A stretch of DNA of 64,000 bases from Lagopus muta. Lineage: Eukaryota > Chordata > Aves > Galliformes > Phasianidae. Both the position numbers and the translations under genes were made by a program. Below, in pieces: positions 14,201-26,200 of this stretch; positions within the stretch are counted from its first letter, which is position 1, and the number at the start of each line of letters is the position of its first letter. The stretch is from contig NC_064435.1 in NCBI RefSeq assembly GCF_023343835.1, forward strand, positions 59,355,634-59,419,633. The letters are read 5' to 3'. The notes below the pieces were generated by a model. It was not told the origin of the DNA and did not search any database. It saw only the letters and a program-made list of their open reading frames with translations.

Positions 14201-17200
14201 TTGTTAAGAGATTAATTGCAAGTTAAGCATTAAATCCAGTACTTAGATTAAAGAGGAAAAAAAAATAAGACACATAGGCTTATACACACCAACCTGAACT
14301 CACAGAGCACCTAACTGTTGAAAGTTCAGTGACAGTGCCAAATCACACCCACACAAACATTTCACTACACACACACACAGGGAGAAAATTCATATTTTAA
14401 CTTCTGACATAAATATGCTGTGTTGAAATTAAAATAATACTGAAGTGTTTTTTACCTGATTCTTTGAGTCTTCGAATCTTCTTTTTGGTAAACTCTACTG
14501 AAAAATTTTAAAAGCAACGTACGAACAGGAAAGAGCAGATTCCTTTGCTGGTACAGTGTATATACTGCTTTAATCAACGGCTCTGTAGCCACTAGAAAGA
14601 AAAAAAAAAATAATTTGAAACAGTGCTTTTTACTGTTTTGATTTCATGCATATATACTGATTATATGTCCTGTGCGTGCATCTCAAAATATCTACGGTCA
14701 TCTTTGAAGGCCCAAAATGTTTCACAACTACTGCTAAACAGAATTCTAAGTCATTCCATCACCTTGTTGTGTATTTTATGAAAGAAGCATGTTAATATAG
14801 AGACAACATACAAATGAAAACTTCTGAGCTTCCTGAAGGCAACTTAGTGCACCAGGTTGCGAGGTAGCTCAGAATTAATGAAGTCCTGTTTTCCACAGCT
14901 GCACTCCACAGCCCTCTTCCCTACAGAAATAAAAACACTCTCCTTTACTCTTCATCAACGGATCCAAAATCTCACTGTCAGTGTCTTCAGTTATCTCCGT
15001 ACTAGCTATCTTTCTCCCTGTACACATCAGTCTGATCACCTCTCCACATCTTTGAAGCAGCCAGCTCCAAGTCACATTTTCTGATTAACACGAAAACATA
15101 CCTCCAGAGGCACTGTAGAGCCACTAGAAAGAGAACTGCCAAACTTGCACTGCAACCTGTTCTTCTCTGAAGCTTCAGCCAGCTGTACTTTATCAACAGG
15201 CTTAAAACAATGTCTGAGTTCTAACTGTATGTTAAAGTCAGCTAAAACCAGCCAGCAAGTGCAGAAGGTACAGTACACTAACAAGGCAAAACACTTTCTT
15301 TAAAAGCCAGACTAAAATATTGGAGGTAAAAATTAAGCGTGAAAAGATTATACAATCCTTTGTTTTACATTCAAACGAACAGAGCAGTTTAAGTTCCATA
15401 CTCAAAAACAGTTAAAGTAACAGAACAGAGCTACTTCTGCCCATGGAAACCACATTTTAACCAGAATACTCCATACTAGAAATGAGTACAGATCCAGATC
15501 AGGGGATGGACACCTTTGGAAAGTTCCAGCAAAAACAAGGAATGTATTTAAGTTACTGTACAAAGACACGCTACAAGAAACTCCTGAAATTGCATGGTCA
15601 TACTCAATCACACTGCAGGCAGCCATTCAGAAGTTGAAATCTAACAAATCTGTCAACCAAAAAATATATCAAATATTGGAAGGAATTTTGATTGGGATAA
15701 ACCGTTACATTATTTTGACTTCACTAGGAGCATTAACTCACCCATTTCACAATCCTGGATTTATCTTGGACAGCATTTCCTAACAGCACACTAGCCTACT
15801 CTTAATTAGCTAGGAGTTCATAAATTAGCTAGAAATCATATAAAGGTATGAATGTTAACTGAACAACTGTGGTAAATAAATAAATATTCTAAGCACACAG
15901 AAGATTCAGCCACCTTCCAATAACTGGAAGCCATGCAGTAGGTAAGTCTTCGCTGATACTCAGAGAGATCTCCTTGTGCTTCCAGTTTGTGCTGTTTGCC
16001 TCTTGTCCTGTCACTGAGCACCACTGAAAAGAGCCTGGCTGCACTTTCTTTGCAGGTGTTCACAAACATTTATCAGTTTCCCATGAGCCTGCCCTTCTCC
16101 ATGCTCTCTCAGCACTTCCTCATATGAGAGATGCTCCAACCCTTCTACCACTTTGTGGTCCTTCATTGGACTATTCCCAATAGCTCCATGTCCCTCAAAC
16201 TGGGAAGTCCAACAGACACAGGACTCCACGTTGTTTCACCAGTGCTGACAGGAGAAGCTGGATCACTTCCTTCAGCCTGCTGGCAACACTCCTCATGCAG
16301 ACCAGGATACTGTTTGGCCTTCTTTACCACTAGGGCAAACTGCTAGGGCACAGTCGACCTCCTGTCCATTGAACGTCCTTTTCTGACAAGCCATTTTCCA
16401 TCTTGGTAGCCCCAGCATGTACTGATGGATGAGGCATGTGTGCTCCCTCTTGTTGAAATGCATGAGGTTCTTGCCAGCCCATTTATCCAGCCTGTAGAAG
16501 CTGTATTTCCTCAACACCTAGTAAATGAGGTTTAATCTTACATCTCGGCAGGCTTTTTGTACTGCACAAGGATTATCTAGAAAAAAACAAGGGAAACCTT
16601 CCACACAACAGATAAGAGATTTATGAGGTAAACAATTTTCTACTTGCAGCAAAATTCCTGAGCCTTTAAGGAATCAGCAGACAAGATCCATATATACCAA
16701 TCTTTTGGAAGTTCACTTAAATTTGCAGAGGATTTTGTTGTGGTGGTTTTTTGTTTGTTTTTTTTTTAATCTCATTTCACTTATTTTCTGCAATGTCTAG
16801 GAAAAACTGAAGTGCTACTTCAGTTAAACATTTTTTTTCCTATGCTATTCGCAAAGGTCTGGCAGACAAAGCAAAAACCAGTGTTTTAATACAAGAAAAA
16901 GCACAAAGCACCTGACTTAACAGTTTTAATAATAGCTGGAAATATATTTCTTAAACAACACCTCTTTTGCTTTAGCTCAGATGGTGAGACAGATGCAACT
17001 CTGACTGAGGACTACGATCTGTTTTTAACAGGAGGCTAAATTTTGGAGTGTAGATAGGAATGTTTAGTTACTACCTTTGTTGTCTAGGAGATAGTACTAG
17101 ACAGATTCCTAACCAAAGAGGATTTGGAAGGAAAAACTTCTAACTGTTGAAATGTATTTCAGGGACACTTGACATCATCTTGTCTTACAACACTAACAGT

Positions 17201-20200
17201 GAAAACTGTTGCCAAGGGCAAAGCACTTTCCATAAACTCCAGTTAGTCTGGTAGAACTGAATTCCACAGCTGATACACAACAGACCACTGTCACCTTAAC
17301 ATTTGCTGAAAAACTCTTTTTTCTTTAATAAGACTTGTATCAGCCACTGAACAAACATGTCATGCAACATCTTATCTGGATCACAGTCAAGGATTACTTT
17401 GGCAAGGCACAGGAGAGAACACACAATGCTCTAATGGTCCTCTAAGTCATAATCAGAATGTATTTTCCCTTAGAAAAAGATCAAAATAAAACACTAAAAC
17501 AGCTTTCATCAGATCCATCCTGGCATTTCACAGAATGGTTTGAGTTGGAAGGGACCTTAAAGATCACCTAGTTCCATTTTGCCTGCCAAGTGCAGGGACA
17601 TCTACAGCAGGTTGTCAAAGCCCCATCCAACCTGGCCTTGAGCACCTTTCATGTTACCGGAGAACTAGAACTGTCATATAGCATTACTCAAGAATTCTTA
17701 CAAGTTACATGAAGGATTATAAATAAGGACTGAATATGAAAGCATCACACAGCTCTCCTCCCTGGTAATTATCTTCTTCCAGTAAACAAAACTCTTTCAT
17801 TTTCTAATTTCTAAGAATGTCTTAAGAATGTTGCACCAGGCTAAGTTTAGGTTGAATATCAGGAAAAACTTCTTTACAGAATGGGCTGTTCAGCACTGGA
17901 ATAGGCTCCCCAGGGAGCTGGTTGAGTACCACCCCTGAATGTGTCTAAAATTTGTTTGATGTGGCACTCAGGGACATGATTTAGTAGAGGGTTGTTAAGA
18001 GTTAGGGTAGTATTGATGATTTTTAAGGTCTTTCCCAACCTGAGCGATTCTATAATTCTATGATTAAGATGTAAAAGAAGTAAAAACAGAAGACAAGTAA
18101 AAAAATTCATTAAATTTTGAGCATCAGCAATATAAAGTTAGCAACATTCCTAAAAATGAAACAATGTTCAGTATTGCGTATGAAAATTCTGTCTATGCAG
18201 GTGAATTGAATATACTATGGATGTAATAACCAAGGATATAAGACAGAGTGACCCAGAAACAACAAAACAACTCAACCTTTCCCACTGCACAGATGCCACT
18301 TTCGAGAAACTTTTCTTATCTTACCTTTGTTCTGCTGTATTTGCATTAGTCTCCACGTCACACCCAGCAATCTATTCACCTGCTTGCTATTCAGCTTGCT
18401 GCCATCCTGGAGAGTATCAGTCACAAATTTCCTTATCATGTCCAGCCAACCAGAATCCGCCTGAAGCGTTGAAGCACTCGCTAGTGAAACCATTATGTCA
18501 CACAAGGTTAAGTTCAGCAAAAGATGGTCTACATTGTTTGATGATGTCGTACAATACTTGTTGCTAATGAGGAGCAGAAAGAAAAAGAAACATCTGAAAA
18601 AATATTCCACATCTTCCAATATGTTGCTACTTTGGCAGGGAAAAATAAATAAATGCCAAAGTTCTAACGCGAACACAAGTCTTCGTATCTGACTTTCACA
18701 CCATGTTCAGGTAAATTAGTCTCTGTTCTGCCACCATGATGTCTCTTTCTTGTATTTATTGTGGCAGGAAGAATCAAAGCTCTTTTTATCTTGGCCTAGC
18801 AGCACTTCTGACTGCCTTAAATAGGAAAAGGAACACTGCAAAATTACTCCTCACTTTCAAATTCTCTTGCATTTCTTTTTCTGAGAAGAATCACACTGTC
18901 ACTACCACATAACAACAAAAAGCACCGTGAACAGAGAAAAATTCATTCTTGTACCTTTTTACAAACTCCTGTGGAATAAGTAATCTATTTGTCACCATCA
19001 CCACATCCTACCAAGGTTTGAAGGTCAAAATTGAGTTACCAAGAAATTTATCTGCAGAAAGCTGCAAACAGGAATGCCTACAATCAGAACATTTGAAACT
19101 GCATGAAAGTGCAGTTAGTCTTCAATTCAATACAGCAGTTGTTACTATAAAATGAAGTGAATCTCAACCTATGAGCATCATTTACAGCCTGCATAAATGC
19201 TAGTAATTTTTTTTCACATTCAGAAAATGTTGACTTAAATGCTACCAGTAGTACTAAGAGAAATTTCTACACCATTTTATGAACTTTATGTACTGAACGG
19301 GCAAATTTTAGCTGAAATAAAAGTACTTAACTGGGAGCAATCCTATACCTCTGATATATATGCCCTTCCATGAAGGGAAAACACAGTACATTCATATAAA
19401 TATATAAACACCAAAGAGGATTTTAATATGCATGCAGATATACATGTACTGTGGAAGACTCATAGCATAAAACAAGATTCCACTTCTACACCACAATTTT
19501 CAATAGCACAATTTGCTTTTACTTGGAATCAAAACCGGCTGCTACCCATTTACATGGATTGCAATGGCAGAGAACAACTCCAGAACAGACCCTGTGTGAA
19601 CACAGTCTGACTTCTGGGAGCTGAAAAGGCAGACAGTCTGCTACTGGCCTAACAAAAACCGTGTACCCACTCTTATGCTAAGAACAGCACAAGTTCGTTC
19701 AGTCTCTCCATGCCTACTCCACACTGCCTTCCCACAAAGGTCAAGCACAACGTGACCCATGCACCCCTCTGGCTGTACTCATCCAGCAGATGTGGCTGAA
19801 GAAGCATGCTTTAACCATATTTTGAAGCAATTAAGCAGAGAAAATAGAACTATAAAACTAGTCAAATTAGCATGGATCACCATTAAACAATATGCAAACT
19901 TAAGATTAAAGCTTCCAATAAAATGCTTTCATTTCTTTAGAACAGCATTTTTGTTTCTACTGGAGGACACTGAGATGACTTCTCATCCAATGCTTTTAAC
20001 AAGCGGAACCAAAACCCTCTGGTTGCACAGACCTTCCAAAGAGCACACAATAAAAACAGCTTTACCACATCAGAAACTTAATATCAGATAAGACTCACAC
20101 ATATTGTCTCATTTTATGAAACTAAAAGCTGTGACACAACACTGAGTTTATTCTTACCCTTTGCACAAATCTTTCTTCTTGTGTTTTACTGTTTCTTGTA

Positions 20201-23200
20201 AAGAATAAGGAAAATTACGCATGAAGTGGTGCTTGAAATCAACAAGGTAATTCATTCGAAGCCATACTTCCTATTAAGGAAAGCAGATGACAGAAAATAA
20301 TAAATAAGTAAAAAACATCATGCACAAACTTGAAGGTTCACAAAACATGGGATACAATTCAAGACTATAACATTTAATCCAAAATGGACTGGTATGTGTT
20401 CCTAGCACACACTAATGTGGATATATGCAATATTAAACCAATGTAGTTAAAAATATCAATTTAAAATGCTTTTACATTAGTTTATCAGAGTGATACTCTG
20501 AGTTACTCGCTGTGACTGTCTTAAATTTTCCACTAAGACATATTCTGACAATGCCTTCATCTTCCCCATTATTAACACATTTCTAGTTCAAACCCTGATG
20601 ACTTAAGACAACTTCCATTAAGGAGTCTATTCTTACAGAAAAAGGTTATTATATTCAAAAATAATTGTACCTTGTGGGTTAACAGACACTCCAGTCACTG
20701 TTCCACACACACACAAAAGCCTGCATTGCTAGCATATTGGTCAGGCACAATAATCTTTATTTTCAAGTACTAAGAAAATGACCATCATACTATTTCAAAG
20801 ATTAACAGGCACACTCAGAGCACTTTTACAAAATGTCTCTAATAACCCCTTTGGCTCTTACAGGCTAAGGACTTTTTAAATAAGCAAAACTTTCATTTCC
20901 AAACTGAGCTCTATTTGAATACACCTTATATACAAATGTGACTAAAAGGGAATAGAGAGGATGCAATTATAAAACACAGTATCCTCAAAAAATAAGTTAT
21001 ACAGTCATTGTTTTTTTTAAATACCCCAAGGTCACAATGCAATTGCATGTACATAAAATGTCTCACTCCATGACACGAGTACTCCTTTCATGTGACCAAG
21101 AGGCAGGTACTTGACAGCGGAGGGCAGCAGCCCTGAAGTAACCTAAAGAAAAAGGTCACAGCAGCAGGCTGCCAAAGCCTCCTTTCTGCCTGCTTCCAAG
21201 AAGTCCTGACGAAAGGATGAAAAGGTAAACGGGAACAGCGTGCTTTGTTTGGACACTCCAAATTCATCCCTCAGACAGTGTATGTTGGCTAATACTGGTC
21301 TAGTGAGTTGATCCCACAATTTTTTTTCCAGTAATTACTCTGTATGTTCTGTATACAGAACAGTTCTACAATCCTATATGCACACAAAACCAAAGAGCTG
21401 TAAAGATGTTCCTTCCAACTGGTCTCAAGAAGCAACATGGGAAGTGTGCACTTTACAAGGTCTTCTGAAGAGCAGCAGAAGTTACAAAAAGGCAATCCAT
21501 TTACCAAGTAAAGAGACAAATCAGAGCAAAAGTTTCAAGGGTGTTTTCCAAAAATACTTGAGGCTTCAATTTGGTGCCATGGGTGATGCCACCAGTCATG
21601 GCACAGCAGTGTAAGTTCTACCAGTCAGTTAGAGGACTTCAGTCCACCAATGTCCCTTACCTTTCCAAAGACTTAGGGTTTGTTTTCACCTCTGCTTCTC
21701 CAATGTGTAAAACTTTTCCAAGTGTAAAAAGAATGAACACCTCCATATTTCCTCAGATTTATATTCTAGAAGTTACCTGGGAGATAACGCTTCTCTCCTA
21801 CAGTATGAATTTCAGTCTTAAAACCTTCCATGCTGCAGTCACTAAGGATTCCTGGAGACTACTGCTGAACTGAGCAATGAATTCACTGGTTTCTTTCCTA
21901 AAGACTTTAACACAAAAAAAATCCAAGGCTTTTTGTCTCTTACTAAACAAAATACTTCCACTACATACAGTCACCAACTCAACAACCAACTCATCGGTTT
22001 CTGATCAAAACAAGTATGAACTGTCATCATTAATGCCACATTTCAGTTCTCCCTTACCATTTTGTATGTTTCATCGTGCCGCTTTGTGAGCTTCCACAAC
22101 AAATGTATTATACTAAGCACTTGCTGCATAAGTTGTTGACAATCTGATTCCAAAAGATTTCCGAGAATGGGAGCTGATTGTGCAGGAGATGCTTCAATCC
22201 AGCACTCAATCAGTAATGGAATTATTATCTCAATAAAACCTTTTAAATTTTCAGCCGAGGACAGGCCTTTTTCTGCACTGTCCATTACACTTGCCAGAGA
22301 CCTATATGACAAAAAGCAGAAAAAAAGAAAAAAAGAAAAAAAAAAAAAAAGAAAGATCACACCTTTGAAAACAGTTTAGAGCAAAACCACTTTCCTGCTT
22401 TCTTTATACAAAAAAAAAAATATATATAATTTTAACACATAAAACTTGCCTTTTTTCTTGCTAGATATTCAATTTGAAAGGGAGTTCAAACCAACTACAA
22501 CAAACCTGGTCCTGAGTCTCCCCACAAATATGTGTTTCTAGAACAGTTTCTTACATGTCATTATTTCACTTCCCATTCTTACATGTAGTCTACAGAAAAG
22601 GGAGAAATACGACTTGCATTATCATATCACCTTCAAGCAGTAGATGAGATTCCACTGTGCTCAGCAGAACAGAATAAAAAAAGCTTTAAGTCCCTTGAAA
22701 CAAAATAATTAAACTGACTACAAAGTATTGTCAAACACATGAGGTTTATTACAGTTATTGCTGACGATCATTATTAATAAACACAATGGTTGTTCATAAC
22801 CATAGAAAAATAGTCAAGAAAAAACATAATCAATTACCACTGTGATGGTTTAAATTAAAATAAAACTCTGAAGAGTGACTAGCTCCTAAAGTTATTAAAA
22901 TGTCTTGGTAATGAAGACAAAAATTATCCAAAAATGAAGAAATAGATTAAACTAAATATATATACTGAATATCCTAGAAAGTAAGAAAAACAAGCTTCTC
23001 AGAACACTTCTTAGTCCAGAAGAGATTATCCACACTGATGGCAAAATTCTGCTCCCAGATAAATTCAGACAATTTATATCCATTCTGTAAAGAAAATTCT
23101 TTAAAGAAAGTAACTACTGAAGAACTTCTGCTGTTTTGATGCAATACAAAAGCTTCTGAATGGGTTCCTAAACAACAGAAGGACACCTGAAGTGAGGAAA

Positions 23201-26200
23201 AAAAGCAACACAGAAGAGCAATAACAACTTCAACTTATAATCGCTGACGCTGCATTCCATGATAATTTTTTCACAAAATGCTCACAGTAAGGAATTCCCC
23301 TAATTCTGAACTCCTAATACAGATAAAAATTGTATGCTGGATTTCCCACTAAATCCCTTTCTATTTCAATGATATTCCCAAAGATACTTCTACTTATGAA
23401 TTCAAAATGAGATCTGAATCACTACCTGCTTTCTTGCCACAGATTGTTTATAAATATTTCAATTTCAGATTGGATTAAAGAGATAAAGCTGCTTTCTGTG
23501 GTCATTCTGCAACTTCCAAACTACCCAATTAGTTACACCTTTCCAGGACATTCCCCTCTCCTTCCAAACTTGGCAGTAGCAGTAGCAACCAATGTGTCCA
23601 GCCAACTTAATTAAGCTTTGCTCCTATTAAATTAAAGCATTTGATGTTAATTGTCTACCAGCTATAGACATCACAGTGAAGCCATCAGTTTCTTTCAGAC
23701 TACAAAGTTTAGGTAAGTCCAGGGTAGACATGCAAAGACATGGCAGACAAATCCAATGTGGCCAGTTATGGCTGTCATGAGTCTCCAAGCATCACTGGAC
23801 AAGAAAGTCAGTATCTGCTGACACCTGTAATTTTACTGAACAGTGTTGTTTTTAATGACCTAATAAGGCTTGAATGAAATAGTATAGTGTCAGTAGTTGG
23901 CTAACATAGTTCAGAAGTCTTTTTCTTCATCATTTCCCTGAAAATTATATCTGGTATCACAGCAGATAATATTCTATATGCTAATATTCTATAATGCTAA
24001 TATTCTTATGAAAAATATCAAACAAAAGCATTTATCTTCATGGTAGCTTATCTGCAACTTAAAAGTAGGAGAGTAAAAGAAATTTTGGAAAGTCAAGGAA
24101 GCACAAAAGAAACAGAAAAAAGGAAAACAACTGCCAGCTGCTAAAAATAGGAAGCCACTGGAAATTAGCAATTTTTTTTTCAATTTTGAAGTCAGATTAC
24201 GGGAGCTCCTCTTCCTTACAGGCACCTCCATCATCAACTCTAGAAGAAAAACACTCAGCTGTATTCCCCACATCTGCCTATTCTGATACACAGGTCACAG
24301 CACATATTTACTACGTCGTGTCTTCCACTTAGGCCACTCAAGTCTTCTCCAGTTTACTACGCAGCTTCAGTTTGTCCTTTCTCAGCAGGAACAGATGCTC
24401 TACTGTTTTGCTTCAGTACCATTTCCAGTCCGAAACAAGACCTTGGTATCCCAAAATCAAGTTGTGCAGGCTTTCCATTTTCCCAAACCTGAAATGAATT
24501 TGATGCAGAAGGCAGCAGTCAGCACATAATGCAGAGAACATCCTATTAGTTTCCTAACTTAAGATTTTTTATTCACATATAGTAGGAAGACGTAACACAC
24601 AACGAAAAACAATAGTCTTATGATGTTCACTACTGAACTATTCAGCATTCCAAGCTCAGAAGAGATCTACACAGTTTACCAAGCACTGACACTGCTGTTT
24701 TGAAACTCTTGTTCTGCAAGCACTAGATTATCTACGATTTGGCACCCCTACCTGTAGAACTTCCAAGAGAAACATAACTTGGCAGCTAAAAATATATATA
24801 TTATTGGAGATATTTGTACTTTTTAAAGAATAAAGTTAAAACTTATTCCTGCATGTTTTTAAAAACCTCTTGGATGTGGTTCTCAGGGACATGATTTAGT
24901 GGAGGGTTGTTAGTTAGGGTACTATGGCTGGGTTGTGATCTTTTCCAACCTGAGCAATTCTATGATTCTACGAGACCTTTTATCATCAGTGCACACACAC
25001 AATGCAATTATAGCTACTTCTGGTTTGTTTGACTTTTCCCTACCTATAGTTAAGGCTTTACAATTTCTGCATTGACTTCTTCAAAGAAAAATAGAAAAAT
25101 ACACTGTTTAAGATCTTAGAAGTCTTCAAAGAGCATTAAAGCATTAAAAACCTTTCACACCTCTTACTTGAGATCATTTTTGCCCCTGCAGTAATGGTCA
25201 CAGCAAAGGCAAAAGGAATGGGAATGACTGTCAAAAGCCATTGCTGGGATTGAATGAGAAAGAACTAAGCTTCTTCAGAGTACTAGAAAAGATTTCAGAG
25301 AAGGGCCTCATGCTGTAGGTATCTACACTGTTTCTCACAGCAAATCCAAAAGCTAGCAGAATACCTTTTGCTCTTAACATACCGTGCATATCCAGTAAAA
25401 TAAACTTTATGGGCCCTTTAAATAATAACAACAACAACAACAACAACAAAAGATTACACCAAAACAGTGAGCATATGCAATAAAAAGAGAAATATTCAAG
25501 TACCTTGTACAAGTATTCTTTCTCTTTCCATTCTTCTGTTCTGCTGCCATCAGTTTTCTCTGCCAACTTTGCCTTGGATGTTAGCAATGTTTCCTTCTAC
25601 TCTTCTGGCTCCTCCTCATGCTTGCAAATGGCTTTTTGAAAGTATTTAAAACCAGAAGCGGATCACGATGTTTCACCGAAATCTAGCTCCTCAGAAAAGG
25701 GGAATCCAATTCAGGTGACACCAGATGTAAAGTTTACTTTCCTAGACCTTGGATACAATGCACCTTTAACTACTAGAGGGCACAGAACATCACACACTGC
25801 GCATCATTCAATGCACAATACAAGAATCCCCTGATATTCTGTGGTCTGTAACTGTATGATGCTGACTGTACAGATGAAATCCTTAGGGCTGTTTTTCACT
25901 CAGCTGCCTCAAGACTGGCTTTCACTGCAGCAGATACTCTTGGTTGTGACTTATGCTACTTACAACCACTTTCGTAAGAACAAGCAGCATATTTTATTTA
26001 GTTTCATGTAAGTGTCCTATACCTACTGTAAGTAATCCACTCTCTACCAAGAGGAAGCCTAAGAGAATAGGAATGGAACAGTCATTCGCGTGTCACCGGC
26101 ATGGAGATGGAGAAGATCTGCTAACTCACACTAATACCTATGGCATTAAAAGAGAACACCACTTCTTCTGTGCCTCCTTCAAAGATAGGAGGTAGGCATA

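Larger units (their letters stand above)
14592..18324. other. TEX10 intron with three CR1 fragments
   Basis: The intron between exons 6 and 7. It carries an old CR1 at 15.92-16.52 kb and two oppositely oriented CR1 tails at 17.53-17.65 and 17.84-18.06 kb. I see no other feature. Confidence 0.75.

Noticed and set aside
18217..18567. 116-codon plus-strand frame at about 18.3 kb
   Set aside because: It is the antisense shadow of TEX10 exon 6, whose minus-strand translation is a clear family match.
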